Assembly: GCF_900187385.1 (NCBI RefSeq)
Contig: NZ_FYEY01000001.1
Coordinates: 3,224,001 to 3,288,000 of the forward strand
Direction: 5' to 3'
Source: Streptomyces sp. 2114.4
GTDB taxonomy: Bacteria; Actinomycetota; Actinomycetes; Streptomycetales; Streptomycetaceae
Length of the DNA: 64,000 bases
The position numbers were made by a program, and so were the translations under genes. The number at the start of each line of letters is the position of its first letter. Positions within the stretch are counted from its first letter, which is position 1. The notes beneath the pieces were generated by a model. It worked only from the letters and a program-made list of their open reading frames with translations. It did no database searches and was not told where the DNA came from. This document shows, piece by piece, positions 50,955 to 58,370 of this stretch.

Positions 50955-50989
50955 CCGACAGCACATTAATTCTCTTGCGAGGTTGAAAC

Positions 50990-51760
50990 ATGGGCGTCTC
51001 CGAAAAGACCAGAAAGATTCTGTGGGTTCAGGCTGGTGGTCTCTGCGCCATCTGCAAAGAGCAGGTGATCACGTCTGGGACCGCATCGGATGATCCCTCT
51101 GTATTCGGCGAAGAAGCGCACATCGTCGCGCGCTCGCAGGGCGGCCCCCGAGCAGGAGGGCTGGCAGAGGACGTGATTAACCATCACACGAATCTAATCC
51201 TCTTGTGCAGCAAGGATCACAAAAGGGTGGATGATCAACCAAACCACTTCACCGTGGAGCGGCTACGGCTAATCAAATCGGAACATGAAGCGTGGGTGCG
51301 TTCCGTGGTGGATGCCGATGAAAGTCGCTTGAGGCTGGTACACGATCCATTGTTCCCTCAGCCTAGGGCGCTAAAGCTGATCACACGCGGAAACCCGCTC
51401 TGGAACATGGTCAAAGAAAGCGTCACGTTTGAATACGCCATGCCGGACCATCTGAATGACGACGATGAAGACTTGATCATCGAATTCATGGATCTGCTGA
51501 GGGATTTTCTTGACATAGCAGGGGATCTTGTAAGCGTCCGAGAGAATCGTGACGCAGAGAAGACCCTTCAGCAGTACATCAGCCGCCTAGCTGAGCGCGA
51601 GTTCCTGGTGGGGGCCTATGTCCGTCACATGCTTTTGAAGGGTGGGAGCGCTGAGGGCCCAACTCCATGGCCCATGCTCCGAGTCGAAGTGCAGCCCGCA
51701 ACGTTGGCAGAGGTCGCAGACGAAAACGGCAACCCTTATCCCAGTAATCCAGGGGCCTAA
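50990..51760 (+). CDS. HNH endonuclease family protein
   Basis: This 256-residue protein starts at ATG 50990 (GAGG upstream). The HNH core spans about residues 18-92: CAICKEQ (zinc Cys pair), GEEAHIVARSQGG, NHHTNLILLCSKDHKRVDDQ. The C-terminal 150 residues, with VTFEYAMPDHLNDDDEDLI and helices after it, are not recognised. Similar HNH proteins with variable second domains act in restriction or phage defence; here it follows the XRE gene on a mobile element. A defence role is an inference from context. Confidence 0.8.
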   Translation: MGVSEKTRKILWVQAGGLCAICKEQVITSGTASDDPSVFGEEAHIVARSQGGPRAGGLAEDVINHHTNLILLCSKDHKRVDDQPNHFTVERLRLIKSEHEAWVRSVVDADESRLRLVHDPLFPQPRALKLITRGNPLWNMVKESVTFEYAMPDHLNDDDEDLIIEFMDLLRDFLDIAGDLVSVRENRDAEKTLQQYISRLAEREFLVGAYVRHMLLKGGSAEGPTPWPMLRVEVQPATLAEVADENGNPYPSNPGA

Positions 51761-51934
51761 GCGAAGGGATCGCCCCGCGCAAACGCTCTGAGTTGCGGCG
51801 CCAGCTTTCTCCCTCCCTGCCGAGTGGCCTAAAGGGTGGGAGGGGGTCATCCCCCAGGGGGAGGGCTCAGCAGAGATCAGAACGGTGGAAAGGTCATGCG
51901 GATTGGGCGGCTTCGGCTTTGACTTTTCGGCAGC

Positions 51935-52276
51935 TCAACCACCAGGCTGATTCTTAGCGGTCTCGCTATCGTGGCATGGCTTGCACAGTGGTCGAAGGTG
52001 CTTAGGCGCATCAAGGTTCGGCTCACGCCATGTCTGCACTTGCTTTCGACTCAGCGGTCAATGGTCAGCGACATTCGCTTGCCAAGTACACCGGACACAC
52101 CACGGATTGGCTTACAGGTAAGCCTTACGCTTCCGCTGTCAGCCAACGCCATAGCCACACTTACTCGCGCTACCTCTCTGCTCTTCACGCTGTCTCTTGT
52201 GCTCAGGACACGGGCCATCATTGGTCGGTTCACTACATCCCGGTTGACTGCACGGCGTTCTGGGTTTCCCTGACAT
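51935..52276 (-). pseudogene. Decayed phage-type HNH endonuclease, three in-frame stops
   Basis: Read leftwards from ATG 52276, 113 codons give an HNH protein broken by stops at codons 46 (52139-52141), 55 (52112-52114) and 73 (52058-52060). The pieces are unmistakable: PGCSEPTNDGPCPEHKRQRE, RGSASKCGYG, ANPWCVRCTWQANVADH and LRPLCKPCHDSETAKNQPGG, the order seen in actinophage HNH proteins that sit beside terminase genes. Natural ends (start and stop) are kept. The flanks 51761-51934 and 52277-52490 hold nothing recognisable. Confidence 0.85.
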
Positions 52277-52490
52277 ACCTGCACTCTGGGGGAGGGTGAC
52301 CACCTACGGATTTTCGGAGGTGGGGGGCTGCGTCTTCACGCCAGCACACACGCCAGCGAAGTAGTTGCGCGGAAAAGGGGCAGGTCAGGAAGGATGGGGG
52401 TTCTGGCCGGCTGAGGGGGCCTGATTGCGGCAGCACACCCCGGGCTGGTGCCCTTGACCACCAGACAGGTAGGCCGCAAGGGTTGGCGTC

Positions 52491-53036
52491 ATGGACGCAG
52501 GAACAGCCGCTGTGCTGGGGGCACTTGCCGGATCAGTAGCGACGATTGGCGCGGCGCTGGCAACGGGTTGGGCGCAGCGGGAAGGTGCACGCATCACTGC
52601 CCGATCAGAGCATCGCAGGGAAAGAAGAGAACCGCGCCATGCCGTCTACAAGACGTTCATTTCTAAGGCGGACCGCATGCGTCATCGGGCCTCTGTGTAT
52701 TCCGCCCTAGATGATGGACTATCGCCGGACTACGTCACAGAAGAGCAACTGCAAGAGTTGTTTGCGGCGAGGTCAGAAATCAAGGATAAGGCAACAGAAG
52801 CCGCGCTAGCTGGTCCTAAGAAAGTGACAGAAGCGGCACTAGTGGTTGCCCGACTGAGTCACGAATTGGCAGGGGCCGCCGGAGTTTTTAGTGAACTAAC
52901 GGAGCCAAACCATCAGCGAATGCGAGATCACCAGCGCAAGAACCTATTGAGGCTCGCCAAGGAGTACGAGAAGTCCGTGGATGACTTTACGCTTCGAGCG
53001 CAGTCCGCCCTGGACGATGACGGCAGCCGAAATTAG
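52491..53036 (+). CDS. Membrane-anchored coiled-coil protein of unknown function
   Basis: This 181-residue protein starts at ATG 52491 with AAGGG upstream. A single N-terminal hydrophobic segment (AAVLGALAGSVATIGAALATG, residues 6-26) is followed by a long charged helical region likely to form coiled coil (KKVTEAALVVARLSHELAG, then NHQRMRDHQRKNLLRLAKEY). Similar small anchored proteins are scattered through Streptomyces elements. Convergent with the small-gene operon to its right; no known domain. Confidence 0.7.
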   Translation: MDAGTAAVLGALAGSVATIGAALATGWAQREGARITARSEHRRERREPRHAVYKTFISKADRMRHRASVYSALDDGLSPDYVTEEQLQELFAARSEIKDKATEAALAGPKKVTEAALVVARLSHELAGAAGVFSELTEPNHQRMRDHQRKNLLRLAKEYEKSVDDFTLRAQSALDDDGSRN

Positions 53037-53071
53037 ATGCCCTGTGCGGATGGGACACAGGGCACCTCTCT

Positions 53072-53254
53072 TCAGCGATCCTTCCATGCCCGGTAGCAGG
53101 TGAGGCACATTGACTTCCGGTAGCCCGGAGAATCCGGCCAGGAAACGCCCCGAGAAATGAGCTGAGCACGCGTCAGCGGATAGCAACAGTTCACATCCGC
53201 CGCCACTCCTAGACCATCCTCAGTGCACAGTTCACAGAACGGGCTATCAACCAT
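53072..53254 (-). CDS. Small Cys-rich (zinc-ribbon-like) protein
   Basis: This 60-residue protein has CELC near residues 7-10, a CC pair, and SMCLTCYRAWKDR at the end, a four-Cys zinc ribbon pattern. ATG 53254 overlaps the end of the previous gene by 8 bp. It is the last gene of a leftward phage-like operon. Function unknown. Confidence 0.62.
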   Translation of the reverse strand: MVDSPFCELCTEDGLGVAADVNCCYPLTRAQLISRGVSWPDSPGYRKSMCLTCYRAWKDR

Positions 53255-53528
53255 ATTGGTCAGTCCACATCTGCCGCAGCACGTCTAGCGGAATGGTAGG
53301 GGGAATCAGTGGCTTGCCGTCAGCGTCACGGTGTGTCAGATCAACCAGGGTGCCCCGCTGACGAACCGTGCCCCGGGTTACCGGCGCTGCACCAGGCTGA
53401 GGGAAGACCACATCAGCGGAAGTGTGCGTGTCGGTAAAGCACGGGGCTCCATTCGCGTCCCGGGGCCAGACCAGATAGGCAGGCCGGCCGTTGTGATCCG
53501 GCCCCGGGTCGAGTAGGTCATGGGCCAT
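53247..53528 (-). CDS. Small hypothetical protein
   Basis: This 93-residue protein starts at ATG 53528, sharing one base with the stop of the gene before it (TAATG), and overlaps the next gene by 8 bp. The sequence (DPGPDHNGRPAYLVWPRDAN, then GTLVDLTHRDADGKPLIPPT) suggests a small beta-rich domain without Cys. No family recognised. Confidence 0.62.
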   Translation of the reverse strand: MAHDLLDPGPDHNGRPAYLVWPRDANGAPCFTDTHTSADVVFPQPGAAPVTRGTVRQRGTLVDLTHRDADGKPLIPPTIPLDVLRQMWTDQYG

Positions 53529-54013
53529 TAGTACCCCTCACCATCAATGGCCCGGTTGCGCTTCGCCTCAAGGGCTTTCGCGAATTCGCCATGTCGCCGC
53601 GCGGCCTCATCCTCGACAATCTTCGTGAGGTACCCAACGACGTCTAGGCTGTAGTGTCTGGCTTCTGGCACGGTGCTCTGTGCGGTAGAGATGCCTAGCG
53701 CGGATTCCGCATTCTGCGCATGAGTCAGAACCGTCCGGCGCTTCTCGCGGCCAGCAACAAACCGAATCAAGCCCTCAAGGAATCCCATGGTGCTGGGATC
53801 GTAGTCGGCAGACTTATCGCCCTCAGACTCCACAGCCTCACGGGCAATCTCAGTCCAGTGAGCAAGGAAGTCCCGGTCATAATCACGGGCACGCTCAGCG
53901 CGCTCAGCGGCAATCTGAGCCAGTCGGGCATGCTCAGCGGCCTCAGCCTCAGCCAACTTCGCGGCAGCCGCCTCAGCAGCCTTGCGCGCCTTCTCAACGG
54001 CGTTCTCAGTCAC
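53528..54013 (-). CDS. Coiled-coil hypothetical protein
   Basis: This 161-residue protein starts at GTG 54013. The N-terminal 45 residues are an Ala/Glu-rich coiled coil (KAAEAAAAKLAEAEAAEHAR). The rest is helical (FLAHWTEIAREAVESEG, MGFLEGLIRFVAGREKR). No family recognised. It is the middle of a TAATG-linked leftward gene set of phage type. Confidence 0.65.
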   Translation of the reverse strand: MTENAVEKARKAAEAAAAKLAEAEAAEHARLAQIAAERAERARDYDRDFLAHWTEIAREAVESEGDKSADYDPSTMGFLEGLIRFVAGREKRRTVLTHAQNAESALGISTAQSTVPEARHYSLDVVGYLTKIVEDEAARRHGEFAKALEAKRNRAIDGEGY

Positions 54014-54033
54014 GTGTGTTGTCCTTCCGGGAA

Positions 54034-54279
54034 TCAGTTGGCGTCTAGCTGAGTGGCAGCCTTGCGAGCGTTGGACGCGTAGCCCATGGCCATTCGCTGA
54101 CTGGGGTTGATGTCAACGCCCTTCGCCTCAGCGCTCCGCAGATGAGCGGCAACGGCGTCAGCCTCATCACTGGCCCCCGCTGCAATCGACTCGATGTGCT
54201 GCCGGTTGCGCTCCGGGCTTCCCTTGTCAGTAGAAGTGGTGTCAGTGGTTCCCAAGTACCACGGGATGTTTTCAGTCAT
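54034..54279 (-). CDS. Small hypothetical protein
   Basis: This 81-residue protein starts at ATG 54279 with AGAGGAAA about 6 nt upstream. It is hydrophilic and helical (NRQHIESIAAGASDEADAVA, then SQRMAMGYASNARKAATQL). No domain recognised. It lies 20 bp before the coiled-coil gene and is probably in the same transcript. Confidence 0.62.
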   Translation of the reverse strand: MTENIPWYLGTTDTTSTDKGSPERNRQHIESIAAGASDEADAVAAHLRSAEAKGVDINPSQRMAMGYASNARKAATQLDAN

Positions 54280-54328
54280 TGGTCATTTCCTCTTTCACGG
54301 TTTGACCACTTCCGAAATTCGGAGGTGG

Positions 54329-54607
54329 CTAGTTGCGATACCAGACCCGGTCATGAAACGCCGGGTTTTTGGGGCGAAGTCCTATGTAGCGCTTGCCGTA
54401 ACGCCGGTCAGTGCGCTTATAGCCTGTGGCGCGTAGCAGACGGTCAAAGGTGCCCAGCGGAATGAAGCTGGGGCCGCTTACTTCCTTGCACGCATCGAAA
54501 AGGAGCTGTGTGCTTGCGTCTGCATTCGGGCACCCTTCGAGAGCTTCACCGGCAATGCGCGCGAACTTTTCGACGTACGCCCGGTCAGCCTCAGTGAGAT
54601 TCGGCAT
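54329..54607 (-). CDS. Small hypothetical protein
   Basis: This 92-residue protein starts at ATG 54607, 17 bp inside the upstream gene. The end, GYKRTDRRYGKRYIGLRPKN, is basic and could bind nucleic acid; the front is helical with two Cys (EGCPNADAST, FDACKEVS). No family recognised. Part of the leftward phage-like operon. Confidence 0.62.
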   Translation of the reverse strand: MPNLTEADRAYVEKFARIAGEALEGCPNADASTQLLFDACKEVSGPSFIPLGTFDRLLRATGYKRTDRRYGKRYIGLRPKNPAFHDRVWYRN

Positions 54608-54740
54608 GCTCACCACCCAGCGCGAGGATGCGAAGCGCTGCCAGCGCCGCGAACAGTTCAGCGCGCGAAAGCTCATCTCTCGGCACAATCGCGTGATTCT
54701 CCAAGATGCGAAGTGCCTGCCTGGTATCTATCGGTTCCAT
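54591..54740 (-). CDS. 49-residue hypothetical protein, first gene of the leftward operon
   Basis: ATG 54740 has a strong GGAGGGAG about 5 nt upstream and encodes MEPIDTRQALRILENHAIVP followed by a helical DELSRAELFAALAALRILAL, ending at 54591. The stop overlaps the next start by 17 bp. The strong ribosome site and overlap support it despite its size. It may be an antirepressor- or excision-like small helical protein, but nothing proves that. Confidence 0.6.
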   Translation of the reverse strand: MEPIDTRQALRILENHAIVPRDELSRAELFAALAALRILALGGEHAESH

Positions 54741-54769
54741 TGGGGCTCCCTCCGGGGGCATGAAAAAGC

Positions 54770-54840
54770 CCCCGGCTAGCGCTGTCTCTCACTGTGTAGG
54801 CGGCAATTCCCGCAGTGAAGAAAACCGGTGCTAGCCGGGG
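54770..54840. promoter_or_regulatory. Long nested inverted repeat upstream of the small-gene operon
   Basis: CCCCGGCTAGC (54770-54780) pairs exactly with 54830-54840, enclosing a second pair TCACTG/CAGTGA (54789-54794, 54813-54818). A competing hairpin joins 54752-54759 with 54768-54775. It lies just before the 49-residue gene and after the Cys-rich gene at 54999, so it may terminate one and regulate the other. Confidence 0.45.
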
Positions 54841-54998
54841 CTGGTCTATGAGTGGGTGCTCGGGGAATGGTTTGCCGCCTACCCGAACAGTGGGAGCGCG
54901 CTTAACGTCGCCCTCAGAATGTATCTAGTGAGTCGAAGGTGCGAGAATGCGAAAATCCATAGGATTCGAGCCGGCTCGGGGTATTCGTTATTCGACCG

Positions 54999-55409
54999 TT
55001 ACGCTTTCTTGGCTGCCCGATAAAACGCGGTCTTGCAGCGCGAAGAGCAGAACCGTCGTGGTCGGCCAGCACCTTCCCAACCCGTGTTTTCGCCGCAATG
55101 CTCGCAAGCCTTCTCCCAGCGCTCTTCGTCCAGCGCAAGCCTGACCGCAGTTCGCTGCCGTTCCCGCTCAGCCTGCATGTCCCGACACGTGGCGCTGGTC
55201 TGCTCAGGCTTGGCGCAGACCCGCTGTTTGCCCCTCAGTGGCCGGAACGGGGCTCCGCATAGCTCACAGGTCATGTCGGCAGTCTTCGGCGCTCCGGCAG
55301 CCCTGTAGGCGTTCATGCGGCAGCGGGCAGAGCAGTACAGCCGGTCAGAGCGCGCACCTTCCGGGAGGTCAGCGCCACAGCCCACGCAGTCGTACCGTCG
55401 CTCAGTCAT
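54999..55409 (-). CDS. Triple zinc-finger-like protein
   Basis: This 136-residue protein has three similar Cys modules: CVGCGADLP ... YCSARCRMNAYR, CELCGAPFR ... VCAKPEQTSATC, and CEHCGENTG ... FCSSRCKTAFYR. Modules one and three share the FCSxRCKxAxYR ending found in small phage and actinobacterial zinc proteins. ATG 55409 has AAGGA upstream. It probably binds DNA, RNA or protein through zinc. A 158-bp gap (54841-54998) separates it from the operon downstream. Confidence 0.72.
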   Translation of the reverse strand: MTERRYDCVGCGADLPEGARSDRLYCSARCRMNAYRAAGAPKTADMTCELCGAPFRPLRGKQRVCAKPEQTSATCRDMQAERERQRTAVRLALDEERWEKACEHCGENTGWEGAGRPRRFCSSRCKTAFYRAAKKA

Positions 55410-55444
55410 GGGGTGTTCCTTATCTTGAATGCAGGGTTACGGGT

Positions 55445-55472
55445 CTCCCATTTGTTGCTAGGTATATGGGAG
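55445..55472. promoter_or_regulatory. Inverted repeat in AT-rich promoter region of zinc-finger gene
   Basis: CTCCCAT (55445-55451) and ATGGGAG (55466-55472) are perfect arms 14 bp apart in the most AT-rich stretch of the element (55410-55553), just upstream of the leftward zinc-finger gene. It is a candidate operator. Confidence 0.4.
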
Positions 55473-55553
55473 TTGTTTAGAGGAGTGAGAACATTACATA
55501 TTGGATTAGGAACAACTAACAGAGCGTAGTTAGCTGTCTGATCCATTCCGCTG

Positions 55554-55817
55554 TTAGCCACGCTGGCTAGCCCTGTGTGCCGCCTTCCGGCAACGGTCAG
55601 AGCAGAAGCGCCGGTGACGCCCTATCCCGCTGTACTCAATGGAGTTGTCACAGGTGAGCGCTTCACAGCGGGGGCCAGCCGCTTGAGTCTCAGCAAGGCG
55701 GAGCGCTGCCGCAATGGCCTGGTGTACGGCCGTGGCCTTATCGCTGTCAGGCTTCGCTATGGCACCCCATGCGAGTGATTCAGCGTCACGCAGTGCGGTC
55801 ATAAGGTCGGTGGTCAT
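55554..55817 (-). CDS. Small zinc-ribbon-like protein
   Basis: This 87-residue protein starts at ATG 55817 with AGGAAG upstream. The N-terminal half is helical (TALRDAESLAWGAI). The C-terminal half holds CEALTCDNSIEYSG and RHRRFCSDRCRKAAHRA, the same FCSxRCRKAxxR ending as the neighbouring triple zinc protein, suggesting common descent. Function unknown. Confidence 0.68.
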   Translation of the reverse strand: MTTDLMTALRDAESLAWGAIAKPDSDKATAVHQAIAAALRLAETQAAGPRCEALTCDNSIEYSGIGRHRRFCSDRCRKAAHRASQRG

Positions 55818-55924
55818 GTGTACTTCCTAGGGACGTAATGAGACGGAACCCCAATCCGACGGGACGGAGCGGGGACGTAATAGCCGGAGCGTGCGACGAA
55901 ACGAGACGAAATGAGGCCAAGGAA

Positions 55925-55954
55925 AAGCCGCCCGGTCACGTAACCGGACGGCTT
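55925..55954 (-). terminator. Terminator downstream of the 62-residue gene
   Basis: AAGCCGCCCGGT (55925-55936) pairs with 55943-55954 with one mismatch, 6-nt loop; the leftward transcript then runs into TTTTCC. It starts 6 bp after the stop of the 62-residue gene. Confidence 0.75.
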
Positions 55955-55959
55955 AACCC

Positions 55960-56148
55960 TCAGACCAGCGCGAGACCTTTACGGCTCTGCGCTTCTCGCT
56001 CCATATACACGGACAGAAGCCCGATGCGCTGAGCCTGTAGCTCCGCGTTGTTGCCAAGGTTGTCCCGGAAGGCGCGCACCAGGCGGCCCCTGTGGGATTC
56101 CTCTTCGGCCCAAGACATGATCTGTGCCCAAAACTTGTCAGCGCTCAT
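55960..56148 (-). CDS. Small hypothetical protein
   Basis: This 62-residue protein starts at ATG 56148 with a strong GGAGGAGAG site. It is helical (FWAQIMSWAEEESHRGRLVR, then LQAQRIGLLSVYMEREAQSR). No family recognised. A terminator follows directly and a perfect palindrome lies 58 bp upstream, so it forms its own transcription unit. Confidence 0.65.
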   Translation of the reverse strand: MSADKFWAQIMSWAEEESHRGRLVRAFRDNLGNNAELQAQRIGLLSVYMEREAQSRKGLALV

Positions 56149-56205
56149 GTGGTCTCTCCTCCGCGTTGCGCTCTCGGAATGGGTCTAGGGGGTCGAATGC
56201 CTGCC

Positions 56206-56230
56206 CACACCTGACGGTTTGTCAGGTGTG
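56206..56230. promoter_or_regulatory. Perfect 10-bp inverted repeat
   Basis: CACACCTGAC (56206-56215), spacer GGTTT, GTCAGGTGTG (56221-56230). It is upstream of the 62-residue gene and has no U tract, while a separate terminator sits at 56243-56274. It looks like a repressor operator. Confidence 0.5.
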
Positions 56231-56242
56231 AAGCCATGAAAG

Positions 56243-56274
56243 AGCCCCGCCGGGCACTGCTGCCTGACGGGGCT
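56243..56274 (-). terminator. Terminator of the 59-residue gene
   Basis: AGCCCCG (56243-56249) and CGGGGCT (56268-56274) pair, with further pairing inside (GGCA/TGCC). The leftward transcript ends in CTCTTTC. It lies 48 bp after the stop of the 59-residue gene. Confidence 0.65.
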
Positions 56275-56321
56275 TGGTGGTGCTACGCGGCAAGAGCCTC
56301 CGGGAAGCCCTGTAGCGCCGC

Positions 56322-56501
56322 TTACAAGGCTTCCAGCCGCCGTATGCGCTGCCGGGTGTACTCAGAGCCGTCCCCGGCCCTCACGGCGCCGTACAGGGCT
56401 TCCAGCTTCCGAGTGGTCTGCCGCCACTCCAACTCGCGTTCCCATGCCGCCTCTTTGGCGTCCTGGTCAGCCTGCCACTGTGCGCGCTCTGCGCTTGCCA
56501 T
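56322..56501 (-). CDS. Small hypothetical protein
   Basis: This 59-residue protein starts at ATG 56501 with GAAGG about 10 nt upstream. It is a charged single helix (ADQDAKEAAWERELEWRQTT) ending in a basic stretch. It follows the integrase gene in the same direction behind a hairpin. A recombination directionality factor is possible in this position, but no sequence feature shows it. Confidence 0.58.
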   Translation of the reverse strand: MASAERAQWQADQDAKEAAWERELEWRQTTRKLEALYGAVRAGDGSEYTRQRIRRLEAL

Positions 56502-56528
56502 ACTCTGGTGCCTTCCCTTTGAGAGGGA

Positions 56529-56569
56529 CACCAGCCCGGTCTACTCGCCAAAGTCCGGCCGGGCTGGTG
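56529..56569 (-). terminator. Hairpin after the integrase gene
   Basis: CACCAGCCCGG (56529-56539) and its exact complement at 56559-56569 form an 11-bp stem with a 19-nt loop, starting 18 bp after the integrase stop. There is no strong U tract. Confidence 0.55.
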
Positions 56570-56587
56570 CCATTTCTTCTTGCTGAC

Positions 56588-58270
56588 TCAGGCTGCGGTT
56601 TGCGCCCGGCGCGCTTCCCATGCATCCCATGCGGCTTCTGCCGCCGGGTTCAGGCTGTCGTCGCGCCAATCCGGCTCAAGGCGCTCAAGAATCGGGGTCC
56701 GGTCCCCCCTGAACTTCGGGGGCAGCAGAGTGACGCTCTTCAAAGCGGCTTGCAGCAGGGCGCGCTGCCCCTCAATCCCTGCAACCTGCCAAAGGCCAGC
56801 CAGCGCTTCGGGGTCCATCAACGGCGAAAGGTCTACCTCTTCCGAAAGCTCTGCCAACTCCGCCTTGAGTGCGCTGATCTGTGCCGTGAGTTCAGCCCGT
56901 AGTGTTTCGTAAAGCGTCTCGTCCATTCCCCCGCCAATGAAGAACTCTTTCTGAAGCTTGAGTTCACGCCCTGCCGCGTGGTCCAGCGCTGCCGACACAG
57001 CCCGCTTACGGCTTTCCTTTGCAGGGTCCTGGTAGGTCAGCCAGCGCCGGGCAATGGCCAGAATGGTCGGAGAGTCCGGCGACAGGTTCATAATGTGGTT
57101 GATCCACATCACTGCAATGGCTTCGTCGGCGCGCTCCCGCATGGTTGCGATTCCCTCACACACCGACGGGCCCTGGTTGATACGGGCGACGCACCGGTAA
57201 TTCCGCCCGCCGTTGCCCATGGGGCCTTTGCAGTGCGGGCAGCGCAGGACACCCGTGAGAATGGTTGCCGCCTTCCGCTTTCCACGCGTCCGGTCACCAA
57301 TGGCCGTACCGGGGCGGGAACGGGCAGCGAACTTCGAGAGAATCTGTTCCCGCTCAGCGAAGGTGATGACGCCCTTACCAGCCTTGACCGGGTGCCCGTT
57401 CGGCCCCATGAGGGGATTGCCGCCACGGTGCCACTTGTCCAGCGGATTGCCGAACTCATCCTTAGCGCGTTCCCGGTCCGGGATGAGTCCTGCCCAGCTA
57501 GGAGACTGAGCAAGGTGAATGATGGTCTGCGCCCGCCATTGCTTGCCCTTGCGGGTCTTGGTCCCCTCGCTGTTCAGCATTTCAGCGATTGCCGCCGGGG
57601 TGTCGCCATTCAGCAGCGCCTCAGCGATACGGCGCGCAGTCGGGTACTCCGCCGGGTCGTGTTCCAGCTTTCCCGTTCCCTTGGGGCAGCAAAGGCCGTA
57701 GGGCACCACTCCGCCGGGCCAGCGTCCCTCTGCCTTGTGTGCGTCTCCGCCTGCCTTCGTGCGAAGCGCAATATCAGTGGCTTCTTCCCGGGCACGCTCG
57801 CTCAGGAAGGCAATGACCATCCGTGCACCACGCTGGGAACTGTCCAACCCCTCAGTGACGCTGACCAGCCGTGCCCCGCGCTTCTCGAATTCGTCCAGCA
57901 AGAGGCCCACAGCGCCCATGCCCCGGCGGCTGAGTCGGTCCAGCTTCCACACATAGAGCGTCTTGCTGCGCCCTTCGACAATGGCGGCAGTCGCCTTCTC
58001 GAATTCCTCGCGCCGGACGTGCGCCTTACTTGCTGAGCGCTGTTCGAACCAGACGTGCCGGATCTTCCTGCCATCGGTGGCAGCCGCCCGGCAGACGTCC
58101 CGGACATGCGCCCGGAGAGTCGCCAAGTCGTCACGCTTCTTGCTGCGCCTGATGTACGTCTCTGCCAAGTCGGCAGGGTCACCCGTGGCCGGTTCCCAGA
58201 GCCCCAGCGCCCGAAGCTCTTCGTCCTTGAAGCCCAGCGCGCGCAGGGTGGGAAGGTCATCCCGTTCCAT
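56588..58270 (-). CDS. Large serine recombinase (integrase)
   Basis: This 560-residue protein has the resolvase domain (about residues 36-190) with catalytic Ser43 in YIRRSKK and the arginine motif WKLDRLSRRG. Then comes a recombinase domain (VVPYGLCCPKG onward), a zinc ribbon (CPHCKGPMG ... YRCVARINQGPSVC, about 355-390) and a C-terminal coiled coil (LRAELTAQISALKAELAELS). It cuts and joins attP and attB through a Ser-DNA link; excision would need a directionality factor. It is the last gene before attR, 112 bp away, transcribed inward. It belongs to the phiC31/TG1/R4-type group; which branch is not clear. Confidence 0.95.
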   Translation of the reverse strand: MERDDLPTLRALGFKDEELRALGLWEPATGDPADLAETYIRRSKKRDDLATLRAHVRDVCRAAATDGRKIRHVWFEQRSASKAHVRREEFEKATAAIVEGRSKTLYVWKLDRLSRRGMGAVGLLLDEFEKRGARLVSVTEGLDSSQRGARMVIAFLSERAREEATDIALRTKAGGDAHKAEGRWPGGVVPYGLCCPKGTGKLEHDPAEYPTARRIAEALLNGDTPAAIAEMLNSEGTKTRKGKQWRAQTIIHLAQSPSWAGLIPDRERAKDEFGNPLDKWHRGGNPLMGPNGHPVKAGKGVITFAEREQILSKFAARSRPGTAIGDRTRGKRKAATILTGVLRCPHCKGPMGNGGRNYRCVARINQGPSVCEGIATMRERADEAIAVMWINHIMNLSPDSPTILAIARRWLTYQDPAKESRKRAVSAALDHAAGRELKLQKEFFIGGGMDETLYETLRAELTAQISALKAELAELSEEVDLSPLMDPEALAGLWQVAGIEGQRALLQAALKSVTLLPPKFRGDRTPILERLEPDWRDDSLNPAAEAAWDAWEARRAQTAA

Positions 58271-58370
58271 CGTTCATCCATCCGCCGTAGGTGACCGCCT
58301 CTGCGGATTGGTGTGAGCGGGTGGAATGCCTAGATTCCGCGTTTCACCAGGTCAGAGGCGGTGATGCACG

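Noticed and set aside
51971..52273. Rightward 100-codon hydrophobic frame
   Set aside because: It is also antisense to the HNH pseudogene and has no start context; hydrophobicity is a frame effect.
52030..52299. Rightward 89-codon frame in the element
   Set aside because: It lacks a ribosome site and is antisense to the decayed HNH gene, whose pieces are clearly recognisable.
54752..54775. Simple terminator for the 49-residue gene region
   Set aside because: The A-run sits in the loop rather than a U tract after the stem, so it was treated as part of a larger nested repeat instead.
54940..54990. tRNA-like phrase (AGGATTCGAGCC ...)
   Set aside because: No acceptor, D- or anticodon stems can be drawn around it.
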